A stretch of 64,000 bases of DNA from Candidatus Zhuqueibacterota bacterium (GCA_003818605.1 RPQS01000022.1:1-64000), one strand, 5' to 3'; shown: positions 29,427 to 41,600, numbered from the stretch's first letter. The notes: a model not told the origin generated them from the sequence alone. Numbers and translations: made by a program.

Positions 29427-31162
29427 TCATCCATGCCTGAACCTTCTCCGCACGGCAAACACAAACAGCGCCACCAACGTCGCCGTCAGCACAACCTGAA
29501 ATGCCATAATAATGTTCACGCCAATACTGTTCCCCCTTGCGAACTCCAAACCCGCGCGGTTCAAATAGCTGACTTGCAGGCTCAGTCCGAGATAATCAGA
29601 GTAACCCCATAGACCGTTCTTGTGGGCACTTGTGTACGTTGATCCGCGATACCATCCCGCAAATACCAGCAAGCTGCTCGCAAGAATGATAATGGGTCGC
29701 CAGATACTCGCGCTGTAGTTGGAGAGGTACTGATAGATTGCGATCAGGCTGAACCACTGTTTCTGTATTCTTCGCAGCTGAACGAACTTCTTCTTGCACG
29801 CTGCTTTTTGCACTCCAGATAATCGCCGCATTTCAAATGTGCCGCAATCGAAATTGTTTGCCGTGGGATGATTGAAGTCTTCCCTATATCGCTTGGCAAG
29901 CTGTTGATACGTGAGTTCGATCAATTTCCATTTGGGCCAATTGCGAAATGCATTCAGTGTTGATTGGCGTTTGTGGAACATCGCACGGCAGCCGCGTTTG
30001 AAACGATCATAAAATCGGCGCTTTAAGTATGGTCTTGCCAGCCATTCGTCTCCGACAATCTGGCGGCCTAAAACAAACGTAGCCAACCATCCGCAATTAT
30101 AAAAATGAATCTTTGTACAATCCGTGCCTTCAAGAAGAACGCGGCTCATGTCGCAATCATCTATCACCAATTCACTGTCGGGAGCCAGAAAGTTGTCGCG
30201 TATATCGAGGATGCCCATCTTATTAAATTGAATATGCTTAAGAAGCAACCTGCCTCGTTTAATCTCTATGCCCTGAATTTTACCTCTCTTTATATCAGTG
30301 TCCCTGAGTTGTTCACGCCTGGTGCCATCGCCTGGCCACAGCAACCTCACACGCCCATTAATGTGAACATCTTGAAAATCTCCTTGAACTGTAAATGATG
30401 TGCCATATAATCTCAATTCTGATTGAAATGTTGCCTTTTTGAAGTATGCATGCCACTGAAACGCTGCATTCTGGAATGACACTCTATTTGAAAACATCAC
30501 GCTCTTGAAGTCTACGTCCCCTCCGAATAGGGCGAAACTAAAATCCGCGTCCTCCGTGAACTGCACGGAGCTGAAATATGCGTTCTTCATGAACTGCGCG
30601 GAATGAAAATATACGTCTCCCGTGAACTGCGCGGAGCGGAAAGACGCGTACTCCTTAAACTGCGCGAACATGAAATCCATAATCCCCGTACATAGAGTGG
30701 AGTTGAAATCCGCAGCCCCCATGAATTGCGCGGAACTGAACGCTGCGCCACACTTGAACTGCGTGGATTCGAACCACGCGTTTTCCGTAAACTGCGCGGA
30801 GAGGAAATCCGCGCACCCTATGAACATTGAAGAAATGAAAAAGACAGATGTCTCAAATCTTACCTCGCAAAAGTCTACTTCAACCGGAAACACAGCCTTG
30901 CAGAACATATCGTATTTCTGTTTATACGATAAAGGCTTGTGGTTTTGAGGTTTTTCCCATCTACGAACACCCACCCTCTGAAATTCCACGTCGTCGCCTT
31001 CGCATTCCGCCAATCAATAATCTGCTTGGCAAGCGCATTGCGGAACTCCTGCGGGTCCTTCTTGTCCGCCGGAGCATGAAAGATGCACAGGCCGGTATCG
31101 CCATGCACGTCGCGGGAACAGCCTTGATAGCTGCAATGGGCGGTAGGTTCGGATTCAGGCAT
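29427..31162 (-). pseudogene. Pentapeptide-repeat membrane protein split by an apparent -1 frameshift near 30951
   Basis: ORF 30875-31162 gives the N-terminus (CSYQGCSRDVHGDTGLCIFHAPADKKDPQEFRNALAKQI...WNFRGWVFVDGKN). ORF 29427-31013 in the -1 frame continues (SYKQKYDMFCKAVFPVEVDFCEVRFETSVFF... many A(D/N)FxxAxF repeats, then a hydrophobic C-terminus). Could be a frameshift mutation, a homopolymer error or programmed frameshifting. Confidence 0.75.
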
Positions 31163-31200
31163 GATTATAACCCCGAAAGTTTAGAAAAGCGGAAATTTGT

Positions 31201-31226
31201 CTCGCCGTTGTCGGTCTCCCGACCGG
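31201..31226. repeat. 26-nt repeat identical to 23616-23641
   Basis: CTCGCCGTTGTCGGTCTCCCGACCGG. Confidence 0.85.
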
Positions 31227-31368
31227 TCCGCGTAGCGAGATCTCGCTGGAGGCGGACAATGGCGCCATTGCGACTCAGGAGAGTCACAACGGCGAATTGA
31301 AGCCAACTTTTAGTGATCCTTCACGTCGAAGACGACGTTCAGGATAACAGCCCTCAGATAGTTCGCCG

Positions 31369-31401
<33 letters not shown>

Positions 31402-31771
31402 GCTTCATCCCTCGTCCTTTCTGTGAGGAGGGGGAAAATGGGGGGGCCATTCCTCCTCCTCCAAAGAACACTACCTTACGAACCCCCACAATATCAACAC
31501 CAAAACTGCAACTGCAATAAAAGATCGTCTTGACATCCGGCCAATCTCAGAGTATCTTTTTGAACATAGTTTCAAAAAATAGCCTTTCAATCGCCGAGCC
31601 GTGTAATAACTACCCAACACCCTCCTGGGTGTTGGTCGCAACCCGGACCGGAATCCGCAGCAATCATGCACATTTTCGCCATTTCGCTCATTTTTACGCC
31701 TCTAAATCCGCATCTTATCCCATTATTCACATGGATATACCCGAGTTCGTTTGGTCAAAAATATTTTTACT

Positions 31772-32332
31772 TCACAAAAGCCCTAAATGATTAATCGGCG
31801 TCCAGATACCCAAAAGAATCAGCACGATTCCCGCGATGATCTCGCAGCGTCGGCCCATCCATGCCCGCACTTTATCGGCCAAACGCATCGCGCAGAACGT
31901 CGCCGCCGCCGAAACCAAACCGATGACTGCCACTGCAACGGGAATATTCGCATTCGATGCGGGCAGACTCACTCCCGCACCCAATGCGTCAATACTCACG
32001 GCAAGCGAAAGCCCGATCAAGGAAAATCCGCGCGTGAGATCCGTGTCGGCATATTTCTCCGCGTCTCCTTTCCATGCCGCGTAAATCATCCGCGCACCGA
32101 TGGCCACCAGCAAAGCCATCACAATCCAGTGATCGCTGCTTTCCACGAAGCTCAGTAAAAACGCTCCGGCTAATGCTCCCGCGAGCGACATCAGGCTCTG
32201 AAACAAGCCGAAGTGAAACGAGAGCCGAAAGACCTGCCGCGCACCGGGATGGCGGAGTCCCACGGCCGCTCCCACCGAAAACGCATCGGCGGAAAGAGCC
32301 AAAGCAAGAATGAAGATTTCGAGAAGAGTCAT
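31772..32332 (-). CDS. mntP: Manganese efflux pump MntP
   Basis: LALSADAFSVGAAVGLR and LAVSIDALGAGVSL duplicated acidic TM motifs, six hydrophobic segments, about 186 aa. Confidence 0.93.
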   Translation of the reverse strand: MTLLEIFILALALSADAFSVGAAVGLRHPGARQVFRLSFHFGLFQSLMSLAGALAGAFLLSFVESSDHWIVMALLVAIGARMIYAAWKGDAEKYADTDLTRGFSLIGLSLAVSIDALGAGVSLPASNANIPVAVAVIGLVSAAATFCAMRLADKVRAWMGRRCEIIAGIVLILLGIWTPINHLGLL

Positions 32333-32476
32333 AAGCGGAAAGCGGAAGAAAAGATTCCGGCGGGGTCACAGACCCTCCCCGGCGCGGCTGAAGCCGAGTA
32401 CGTCGCGGCGGCAGGCATCTTGTCCGTCGAAGACGAGATCTCGCTCCGCGGACCTGCCCCGCGAGATAAAATTAGA

Positions 32477-33373
32477 TCATCCGAACATCACCAGATAAAC
32501 TCCGGCCACGGCAATAATAATTCCGATCGTGCGCACCCGGTTGATCGGCTCGCGCAGCACAAGCCACGCAAAGATAAATACAAAAATGTTGCTGGTCTGA
32601 TTCAACGCCGCCGCCGTGGATGCCTGCGTAAATTTCATTCCGCCCAGCCAGAGCACCGTAGAAAGATACGCGCCCAGCCACGAACTGGAAACCGTGTAGC
32701 CGAAGTGCTTGGTCGTGATCAGCGTTTTCATAATCGCGCGCCGGTCGCGATGAAAGAGCAGAATGATAATCAGCGTACCGATGCCTCCGAACAACCGCCA
32801 CTCCGTCGTCCACAAGAGCGGCGATCTTTCGATCACCGATTTGGCAATTACCACGCCGAAAGCGATCAACACCATGGACAAAACGCCCCACGAAATGCCG
32901 AGCAGCAGATTGCGGCGGGAAATTCCGCCCGCCCAGCGGGGATTGGTCACACCGAGCACCGCCGAAATAATCATGAGCACGCCGATAATCTGCAGCAGAG
33001 AAAGACTCTCGCCGAGAAAGATCAGCGAAAGTCCGATCACAAACGGCGCATACAGGCAATCCACAATCGCCGAAAGACTCGCGCCCAAAAGATTCAAACT
33101 CATAAAGAAAAACGTGTCCGAAAGACCGATGCCTAAAACGCCGCTCAGCAGAAGCAGCATGTAATCGCGCACGGGCGCATCGTACATCAGCGTTCCGCCC
33201 GCAATCCACATGGTGGGAATAATCAATCCCGCCGCTAAAAGATTCTTGAAAAAATTGAGCGCGATGGGGTGGACGGTCTCTCCGCTTTTCTTAAAAAGAA
33301 TGACCGACAGCCCCCAGACAACGGCTGTGGTCAGGGCAAGAGTTTCACCGAAATGCGGAAAGGGAGGAGTCAT
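32477..33373 (-). CDS. EamA/DMT-superfamily transporter
   Basis: About 10 hydrophobic segments; GLSVILFKKSGE...ALNFFKNLLAAGLI and second-half repeat SSWLGAYLSTVLWLGGMKFTQASTAAALNQTSNIFVFIFAWLVLREP. Confidence 0.88.
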   Translation of the reverse strand: MTPPFPHFGETLALTTAVVWGLSVILFKKSGETVHPIALNFFKNLLAAGLIIPTMWIAGGTLMYDAPVRDYMLLLLSGVLGIGLSDTFFFMSLNLLGASLSAIVDCLYAPFVIGLSLIFLGESLSLLQIIGVLMIISAVLGVTNPRWAGGISRRNLLLGISWGVLSMVLIAFGVVIAKSVIERSPLLWTTEWRLFGGIGTLIIILLFHRDRRAIMKTLITTKHFGYTVSSSWLGAYLSTVLWLGGMKFTQASTAAALNQTSNIFVFIFAWLVLREPINRVRTIGIIIAVAGVYLVMFG

Positions 33374-33454
33374 GAATCACGATCAGGATGGAAAAGTGAG
33401 GCATGTAATGTACATTTGCCGGAGATGGCGGCAAACCTAAAATATCATCGCCTG

Positions 33455-34267
33455 CTACGGACGCTGCCCCTGATAAATCGCCAAAGCCTCCGGCATGTGC
33501 TTCTGGAGTTCATTGATGCGGCGGTTATCCATGGGATGCGTGGACAGGAATTCCGGCATCCGGCTCCCCTGCTGATCCGCATAGGCTTTAAACCGCGTCC
33601 AAAAATTCACGGCTTCGCGCGGATCGTATCCCGCCTTCGCCATGTAAATCAGTCCCATGTAATCCGCTTCGAGTTCCTGCTTGCGGCTGTGCGGCAATGA
33701 GACTCCAACCGCGCTTCCGACACCGTAAGCCAGCATGGCCAGCTCCTGCGTTTGCGCCGGCTTCTGCTGCAAGGCCGCACTCAAAGCAATGCCGCCGAGA
33801 TTCAGAAGCAACTGCTCGCTCATCCGCTCCCCGCCGTGCCGGGCTACCGCGTGAGCCACTTCGTGCCCAACCACCACCGCCAGACCGGCATCGCTCTGCG
33901 TGAGAGAAAGAATCCCCGTGTACACTCCCACCTTGCCGCCCGGCAAGCAAAAAGCGTTGGCCGTTTGATCCTCGCGGAACATTACGAACTCCCATTGCGC
34001 ATAAGGCAGTTCCACTACCGTGGAAATCTTCTGCCCGACCCGCTGCACTAATTCGGTATGCGCGGGATCGGTTGAAATGGGAGTCTCACTCTTGATTTGC
34101 GTGAAAGTCTGGAGGCCTAATGTGCTCTCTTCCTGCGGCGTGAACAGCACCAGCGCGCGGCGATGCGTCTGCGGATTGACATAGCAGGCCGCCACGAAAA
34201 TGCTCATCAGCACGAGAACGGAAAGACTGAAGGATAAAACGAATCTCTTCATACACGGTTTCTCCAC
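33455..34267 (-). CDS. M48-family zinc metalloprotease, probable lipoprotein
   Basis: VVVGHEVAHAVARHGGERMSEQL (HExxH), HSRKQELEADYMGLIYMAKAGYDP, STHPMDNRRI; N-terminal hydrophobic segment with Cys. Confidence 0.92.
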   Translation of the reverse strand: MEKPCMKRFVLSFSLSVLVLMSIFVAACYVNPQTHRRALVLFTPQEESTLGLQTFTQIKSETPISTDPAHTELVQRVGQKISTVVELPYAQWEFVMFREDQTANAFCLPGGKVGVYTGILSLTQSDAGLAVVVGHEVAHAVARHGGERMSEQLLLNLGGIALSAALQQKPAQTQELAMLAYGVGSAVGVSLPHSRKQELEADYMGLIYMAKAGYDPREAVNFWTRFKAYADQQGSRMPEFLSTHPMDNRRINELQKHMPEALAIYQGQRP

Positions 34268-34411
34268 TCAAAACGCCCGTTGAGGCGGTATTTTAGCGTA
34301 TCTGATGTAGACAAGATATTGTGAATAGATGCCAAAGTCAACGGCCGTTCCGTTTTTTATCCCTTTTTGATTTAGAGCCTAACTTCTTGGAACTGCGGGG
34401 AATATCACAAC

Positions 34412-34434
34412 AAAAAGGCCGCGGTGGGCGGCCC
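34412..34434 (-). terminator. Rho-independent terminator for the hybrid kinase gene
   Basis: On the - strand GGCCGC-CCACC-GCGGCC-TTTTT. Confidence 0.7.
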
Positions 34435-34455
34435 ATTTTGAATTTGTGGATGCGG

Positions 34456-37400
34456 TCAGGAAACCGGAGCGGGTGTGTCCAGCACTTGTCGGACCTTGCG
34501 TGCCAGTGCATCAGCGGTAAACGGTTTTTCCAGAAAGGCCGTACCCGGATCAAGTACTCCGTGCTGGCCGATGGAATCGTCCGTATAGCCCGACATATAG
34601 AGCACGCGGATTTCCGGCCGAAGACTCGTAATTCTCCGCGCCAGCTCGTCCCCGCTGAGTTCCGGCATAATCACATCCGTCACCAGCAAGTGGATCGGCT
34701 CGCGATTTAATTCGATAACCTGCAAAGCTTCGCTGGCCGCCCGCGCAGACAATACGCGATAGCCTTTCTTCTCGAGAATTTTACGTACCAAATCTCGCAC
34801 GCCGTCCTCATCCTCAACCAGCAATACGGTTTCCTTGCCCAACAGCGGTTCGTTACTGGCGGGAATCGCGAGCAATTCGGCGGCACCCTCAACGCGCGGC
34901 AGGTAAATTTTAAAAGTGGTTCCCCGTCCCACTTCGCTGTAGACATAAATGTGGCCGCCGCTCTGCTTGACGATTCCATAGACGGTGGAGAGACCCAGTC
35001 CCGTGCCTTTACCGTGCTCTTTGGTTGTAAAGAACGGCTCGAAGATATGCGACAGCGTGTCACTGTCCATTCCGTGGCCGTTGTCGGATACCGCCAGCAT
35101 AATGTAATGACCGGGATTGATGTCGCCGTGCTGCCAAGCGTAAAGCTCATCCAATTCGACGTTCGAGGTTTCAATAATCAGTTTGCCGCCGCCGGGCATG
35201 GCATCGCGGGCGTTGACAGCCAGATTCATGATAACTTGTTCGACCTGACCGGGATCCGCTTTCACCGAACCCAAATCGGAACCAAGCTTTGTTACCAACA
35301 GCACGTCCTCGCCGATAAGCCGTCGCAGCATCTTTTCCATTTCGGAAACGATGTCGTTTAAGGCGAACACGCGCGGCTGCAATACCTGCTTGCGGCTGAA
35401 GGCCAGGAGCTGCCGCGTAAGCGCGGCGGCGCGCTCGGCGGACTTCATAATTTGCTCGACTCCCTCGCGCAGCGGATCGTCTTCGTGAAGCTTGTAAAGC
35501 GTCAGTTCACTGTGCCCTAAAATGCTCGTTAAAAGATTATTGAAATCGTGAGCAATGCCGCCCGCCAGCCGTCCCACCGCTTCCATTTTCTGCGCTTGCC
35601 GCAGTTGTTCTTCACTTTCAAAGAGCGCATCCACGGCTCGCTTTCGCTCAATGGCCATCGCGAGATGGCTCGAGACCAGCGACAATATATCCATGTCTTC
35701 CGCGGCAAAGTTGACGTCGTCGGTATAACTCTGCACCGCGACAACGCCGATGACGCCTTGCGCGGTGCGAAGCGGAGCCCCCATCCAAATATGGGAGTTG
35801 GTGCCGATGAGTTCGACTTCGCCTTCTTCTTCAAGCCTTCGACATACGGCCTCATCCGCCAGCAGCGGTTGTCCGGTGCGGCGGACGTAGTCCGTCATGC
35901 CCCGCGGCAGCGGCCGCCGCGATAATCCGAAAGTGTCGTGCTGATCCGCGAAGACGGGAAAAGAATAAACGCTCTTCTCCGGATCGTAAAGGGCAATGTA
36001 AAAGTTGGTCGTATCCAGCAGCAAGCCTAAATGCTCGCGCACGGCACTCAGCAAGTCTTCCAGATTGTCGGATGTGACGGCGGCATCGGAAATCCGCGCC
36101 AAAACGGTTTGGATTTGTTCAGCGCGTTTTCTCTGCGTGATGTCGGAAATGACTCCGTCCACGCGGAGTAGCGTTCCGTCGGCCGCAATCGCCGGTTTGG
36201 CGTTCACCTCAACCCACCGCATTTCGCCGTCGGCGCGAATGATCCGCAACTGTCCGTTAAACGGTTCGCCGCGATACAGTTTCTCAAACCATTCCGCGGC
36301 GACCGCCTGATCCGACGGAACCACGCGATTAGCAACCAAGCCCGGGTCATCGTAAAACGCCTGCCGTGGAAATCCGTATATCTTCTCGCATGCCGGAGAC
36401 ATCTGCAGAATTCGGTTATTCAGGATGTCCCATGACATGAACATATAATCCAGATTGTCGAACAGGTTTTTCAACTGACCGGTTGTCGTGCGCAGCGTCT
36501 CTTCCGCCAGCTTGCGCTCCGTAATGTCGCGGGTGACGCCGATCAGGCCGTCATAATTGCCGGATTCGTCGAATAGCGGGACTTTGATCGTATCGAAATA
36601 GGTGATCCTGCCGTTGGCGTCGGTGGACGCTTCCTCAAAGACCACCGGTTTGCCGGCCAGCTTGACTTTCTCATCACTGGCCCGGCAGTAAGCCGCGAGA
36701 TCGGGCGGGAATAAATCGTCGTCGGTCTTGCCGATAATCTCGCTCTGCTCGCGGCCGACCAATTTCTCAAAAGACTTGTTCACGACCAGATTGCGGCCGG
36801 CGGCGTCTTTGAAATAGACGTACTCCGGTATGGCCTGCACCAATGTGGCCAAGCGATGATGCGCCTCGCGCCGCGCGTCCTCCGCGCGCTTTCTCTCGAT
36901 GGCAAGCGCTAAAGAACCCGCAACAATGCTCAACAAGTCTCGGTCTCGTTCCGTGTATTGATCCGGATTCGTGTAGCTTTGCACCACGACTACACCAATC
37001 ACGCCGTGCGAAGCCATAAGCGGAGCACCCAGCCAGATCATCGCGGAAGTGCCGTACGGTTCGACTTTCCCGGACTCCGCCAATTCGCGATGCTTCTCGG
37101 GGTCCATCAGGAGGGGAGTCTTTATGCGGCGCACCAGATCCGTCAGAGAATTCGGCATCTGTCTCGGACTCTCCGGGGGCATATCGCATTGATCCCAGAA
37201 GCAGGGAAATTCGTATTGATCTTTCTCCTCGTCATAAAGCGCGACGTAAAAATTGGTTGTATCAATCAGTCGTCCCAATTTCCGGCGGATTGTAGTCAGC
37301 AAACTACCCAAATCCTGCGACGCGGTGGTGGCTTCGGCAATCTGATATAAAACCGATTGAATGCGCGCATTGCGTTTACGTTCGCTGATATCGCGCGAGA

Positions 37401-38154
37401 CTCCGGTAAAGCCGATGATGCGGCCCTGACTGTCTCGGAGAAGCGTTGCAGTAATTTCCACCCACAACATCGTACCGTTCTTGTGACGCAACTCGATTTC
37501 CAGAGTCCGCGAACGATACATATCGCTCGTGTCGGATTGTCGTGCGGCCATCTCCTCCGCGTAGATCTGTTTTACAAGTTCCAGAGATTCCGGACTGATG
37601 ATGTCGGCAACAGATCGTCCGACCATCTCTTCGGGAGTGAATCCCTGCAGCAGGTAGACGGAGGGACTGACAAACGTCACGTTCAAATCGGTGTCCGCCG
37701 TCCAGATAACATCCCGCACGTTTTCCGCCAGCAGCCGGTAGCGCTCCTCGCTTTGACGCAATTCGGTGAGTGTTCTGGCGCGTTCAATGGCATAGCGAAC
37801 CGACCGCATGATCACGCCGCCGTCCATCTCGCCCTTGACCAGATAATCCTGCGCTCCTTCCTGAACGGCGCGCACGGCGAAACGGTCGTCATCATAACCG
37901 GTCAGCACGACGATGGGCTTGTCCGGCGCGGCGGCGTGCAGCTGCTCCAGCGTATCAAACCCCTCGCTGTCGGGCAGGGAAAGATCCAGCAGCACAATGT
38001 CAAACGGATCGCTCCGCAGTCTGGCCAGAGCCTCATCCAGACGCGATACGTTGGTCACAATGGGTTGGTGTCCGTTCATCCCCTTCAGCGCCTCGCGCAG
38101 AAGGCGGACATCCAACGGATTATCTTCAACTAACAGTATCCGAATCTGCTCCAT
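34456..38154 (-). CDS. Hybrid sensor histidine kinase, REC-PAS-GAF-PAS-PAS-GAF-HisKA-HATPase-REC
   Basis: [19 protein letters not shown]...[15 protein letters not shown] (REC); PAS blocks ending in [21 protein letters not shown]; two related GAF blocks ([21 protein letters not shown] and [21 protein letters not shown]); [47 protein letters not shown] (REC). Start placed at ATG 38154 after CGGGAG. Confidence 0.92.
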   Translation of the reverse strand: MEQIRILLVEDNPLDVRLLREALKGMNGHQPIVTNVSRLDEALARLRSDPFDIVLLDLSLPDSEGFDTLEQLHAAAPDKPIVVLTGYDDDRFAVRAVQEGAQDYLVKGEMDGGVIMRSVRYAIERARTLTELRQSEERYRLLAENVRDVIWTADTDLNVTFVSPSVYLLQGFTPEEMVGRSVADIISPESLELVKQIYAEEMAARQSDTSDMYRSRTLEIELRHKNGTMLWVEITATLLRDSQGRIIGFTGVSRDISERKRNARIQSVLYQIAEATTASQDLGSLLTTIRRKLGRLIDTTNFYVALYDEEKDQYEFPCFWDQCDMPPESPRQMPNSLTDLVRRIKTPLLMDPEKHRELAESGKVEPYGTSAMIWLGAPLMASHGVIGVVVVQSYTNPDQYTERDRDLLSIVAGSLALAIERKRAEDARREAHHRLATLVQAIPEYVYFKDAAGRNLVVNKSFEKLVGREQSEIIGKTDDDLFPPDLAAYCRASDEKVKLAGKPVVFEEASTDANGRITYFDTIKVPLFDESGNYDGLIGVTRDITERKLAEETLRTTTGQLKNLFDNLDYMFMSWDILNNRILQMSPACEKIYGFPRQAFYDDPGLVANRVVPSDQAVAAEWFEKLYRGEPFNGQLRIIRADGEMRWVEVNAKPAIAADGTLLRVDGVISDITQRKRAEQIQTVLARISDAAVTSDNLEDLLSAVREHLGLLLDTTNFYIALYDPEKSVYSFPVFADQHDTFGLSRRPLPRGMTDYVRRTGQPLLADEAVCRRLEEEGEVELIGTNSHIWMGAPLRTAQGVIGVVAVQSYTDDVNFAAEDMDILSLVSSHLAMAIERKRAVDALFESEEQLRQAQKMEAVGRLAGGIAHDFNNLLTSILGHSELTLYKLHEDDPLREGVEQIMKSAERAAALTRQLLAFSRKQVLQPRVFALNDIVSEMEKMLRRLIGEDVLLVTKLGSDLGSVKADPGQVEQVIMNLAVNARDAMPGGGKLIIETSNVELDELYAWQHGDINPGHYIMLAVSDNGHGMDSDTLSHIFEPFFTTKEHGKGTGLGLSTVYGIVKQSGGHIYVYSEVGRGTTFKIYLPRVEGAAELLAIPASNEPLLGKETVLLVEDEDGVRDLVRKILEKKGYRVLSARAASEALQVIELNREPIHLLVTDVIMPELSGDELARRITSLRPEIRVLYMSGYTDDSIGQHGVLDPGTAFLEKPFTADALARKVRQVLDTPAPVS

Positions 38155-38171
38155 GTCGTTCGTCTCCCGAT

Positions 38172-38624
38172 TCAAGCGTTCGTATGCGGCAACGTCACGA
38201 TGTTGAGCCAGAATCCTTCTATGGTTTTAATCACTTCAATGAACTTATCGAGATTGACGGGTTTTACGATGTAGCAATTGGCGTGCAAATCGTAGCAGCT
38301 AAGCACATCGAGATCATTGTCGGACGTGGTAAGCACAATCACCGGAATCGAGCGCAAGTTCTCGTCGGATTTGATCTCGAAAAGCACTTCCCGACCGTCC
38401 TTTTTGGGAAGATTCAAATCCAGCAAAATGAGATCCGGACGCGCCGCCTCCGCGTACGGGCCCCGGCTATGGAGATAATCCATGGCTTCGACACCGTCCC
38501 AAACCACGTGAAGGCGGTTCCGGATTTTTCCCTCGCGGAGAGTTTCTGCGGTCAGGCGCACGTCGCCCGGGGAGTCTTCCACCAGCAGAATCTCAATGGG
38601 TTTAACGATGGTCTGTGCTTCCAT
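38172..38624 (-). CDS. Rcp1-like single-domain response regulator
   Basis: [42 protein letters not shown]...[19 protein letters not shown]...[10 protein letters not shown]...[24 protein letters not shown]; start MEAQTIVKP. Confidence 0.94.
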   Translation of the reverse strand: MEAQTIVKPIEILLVEDSPGDVRLTAETLREGKIRNRLHVVWDGVEAMDYLHSRGPYAEAARPDLILLDLNLPKKDGREVLFEIKSDENLRSIPVIVLTTSDNDLDVLSCYDLHANCYIVKPVNLDKFIEVIKTIEGFWLNIVTLPHTNA

Positions 38625-41600
38625 GGTTTCCGGTTCTCCTCTTGGATGGTTTTCGTTTGGGGAGCGTAAAATGGAAGGTGGAACCCAGACCCGGCTTCGA
38701 TTCCACCCAAATGCGGCCGCCGTGCCGCTCGACGATTTTCCGGCATATCGCCAAGCCAATTCCCGTACCGGGATGGTCTTTCTGTCCGTGCAGGCGCTGG
38801 AAGATGATGAAAATGCGTTCGAAATATTTCGACTCGATCCCGATGCCGTTGTCTTGCACCGCAAACTCCCAATGATGTTCGTCATCCGACGCCGTTATAT
38901 GCACGCGCGGTGATTCCGGGCTGCGGAACTTGACCGCGTTGCTGATCAGATTCTGGAAAAGCTGCGTCATTTGAGTATCGTCCGCCGCAATCGTGGGCAG
39001 CGGATCGTGGGTAATCGTGATGCCGCTTTCCTCGACGGCCACCTGCAGATTATGCAGCACTTCCTGAAGCACTTTTTCGCAGTCTACCGGTTCAAACGGT
39101 TTACCGCGCGTATCCACTCGTGAAAATGTAAGCAAGTCGTGAATCAGTTGGCGCATCCGTTCCGCACCCGAGGTGATAAACCCGATAAAATCGTCCGCGT
39201 CATTGTCCAGCCTTCCCCGGTAGCGCTGGTCCAGAAGCTGGGCATAACTGGCCATCATGCGCAGCGGTTCCTGCAGATCGTGCGACGCCACATAGGCAAA
39301 CCGTTCCAGCTCAGCGTTCGAACGTTCCAGTTCGGCGGCGCGCGCCGCCAATTCCTCTTCCGCCCGCTTGCGCTCCGTAATATCGGCACCCGAAGACAGG
39401 GTGCCCATAATGTGGCCAAACTCGTCATAGATGATGGCATTGTGCCACTCGATCATGCGTTCTTCGCCGGACTTCGTAATCACCGGGTTCTCGTAGAAGC
39501 GCACCGGTTCTATTTCGCCTTTCATCAGCCGCTGGAATACGTCGGACGTTGTCTGGCGGGTTGATTCGGGTAAAGCCGTTTCGAACCAGTTGCTCCCCAT
39601 CAGATCATTTTCCTCGCAGCCCAGAATACGGCAGCCCGTCTTGTTTATTAAAGTCACTTCGCCGCGATTGTTCAAGGCAACCATGATGACGTCCACCAAA
39701 TCGAGATACATCTGCGCCCGGTCGCGCTCGCGCCGTACGACGTCTTCGGCTTGCTTGCGTTCCGTAACATCGCGGCTGATCCCTTGAATACCAACGATCT
39801 TTCCGGACGCGTCGCGCAGCGCCGTGGCCACGACTTCCATCCAGACGCTGGATCCATCCGCCGCAATCAGTTCGTGTTCGATATGGCTGACGCCGCCGAT
39901 TTCTGGACCGCCTGTTTCGGAACCCCCGATCAAGTCCTGAAGGAAACGAAGAGACGCCTCCGCCGATCCCGGAGCGACTGAAGACATGATAGACCGCCCG
40001 ACAACATTTTCCTCCGTAAAGCCCAGAATTCCGGTGATGGCGGGACTGACGTAGGTCACGTTGAAATCGGCGTCCGTCATCCAGATCAGATCGTGCGCAT
40101 TCTCGGCAATCATGCGGAAGCGTTGTTCGCTTTCCGCAAGCGCTTCCGCGGCTCTTTTTTTCTCCGTGATATCTAAGGCCGTAAACGTCAGACCGGCACT
40201 GAAGTCTCCGGGGACAATCGAACTGGAACTGAGCAAAACATCTATGATCGTTCCGTCCTTTTTTACCCAACGGGTTTCCACGGTGCCGACGCCAACCTCC
40301 CGGATTTGCCGGTACTTCTCCGTCCCGACGAAATCGTATTCCTCTTGAGTCGGGTACAGCATCCGGGCGCTTTGTCCGATTAATTCCTGTTTGGAATAGC
40401 CCGTCATAGCCGAAACCGTCTCGTTGACTTCCGTAAAGACGCGTTGAATCACCACGCCGATGCCGACCGGAGCCGCCCTGAACACACTGGTCAGCCGGGC
40501 TTCTCGCTCGCGCAGCGCTTCTTCCGCCCGCTTGCGCTCGCTAATATCGCGGAAGAAGACGGCCATCCGCTCGGGGCCGGTTCGGAAAGCGTGAACTTCA
40601 AATGCGCCCCGAATAGTATCGCAATCATAATCTACTTGATCGGTCTGATACCGTTCGCCGGTTTTCGCTACGTGTCGATAAGTGTCGGGAATAGGTCCTT
40701 CTGCGAGGCCGGGGAAAGCGTCTTCAATGCTCTTGTGGATTAACTGTGAATGATCTATTCCCAGAATTTTATCCGCGGCGGCGTTGGCTCCCATGAAAAC
40801 CAGCCGGTCGTCCGCATCCAATTCATACAGATGCGCGCCGAAGGGGGCTTCGTCAATGATGGAACGTAACCGTTGTTCGCTTTCGCGCAATTCGTCTTCC
40901 GCCCGCTTGCGCTCGGTAATATCCATCGCCGTAAACGTGATTCCCGACGACGAATCGCCGGGCTTGATCGGAGTCAGACTGAGCAGCACATCAATGATCT
41001 TCCCATCCTTGCGCCGCCAGCGGGTTTCCGTGCTCGCGGTTCCCTTTTCCCACGCTTCCGGATAGACATCGCTGCCGACGGTCTCGTACTCTTTCTCCGA
41101 TGCGTAAATCGTCGAAGCGTTCCAACCGATCAATTCCTCCGTCATATAGCCCGTCATATGGCACATTTGGTCATTGACGTCGGTGAACACGCGATCAACG
41201 GCGATGCCAATGGCAACTGGCGCGCCGCGATAAATACTGACGATGCGCGCTTGGCGCTCACGGAGTTCCGCTTCCGCCTTCTGCGTTTCCGTTACATCCA
41301 GCACGGTAAACAACATACCGGTGTCCGTTTGACCGGGAAGAATCGTGCTGATGCTCAGGATCAGATTGATGATTTCGCCGTCTTTGCGCCGCCAGCGGAT
41401 TTCCTTGTTTGCCGTTCCGTGCGCCAACACCGCCGGATACATGGTCTCTGCAATATCCGCCCATTCCTCATCGGAAAGATAAAGCATGCGCGTGTTCTGT
41501 CCGATCAGTTCTTCGCGCGAATAACCCGTGATCTGACACAGACGATCATTGACTTCGTTAAAGACCCGATTCGTCGTAACTCCGATTCCCACCGGAGCGC

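Noticed and set aside
31471-31671. 66-aa - strand ORF between the pentapeptide gene and mntP
   Set aside because: Its N-terminal half is translated from the repeated hairpin module; no homology signature.
32333-32475. yybP-ykoY manganese riboswitch upstream of mntP
   Set aside because: The leader contains only the intergenic hairpin-type sequences and no recognisable yybP-ykoY core.
32213-33136. 307-aa + strand ORF
   Set aside because: Antisense to mntP and the EamA transporter; low-complexity charged translation.
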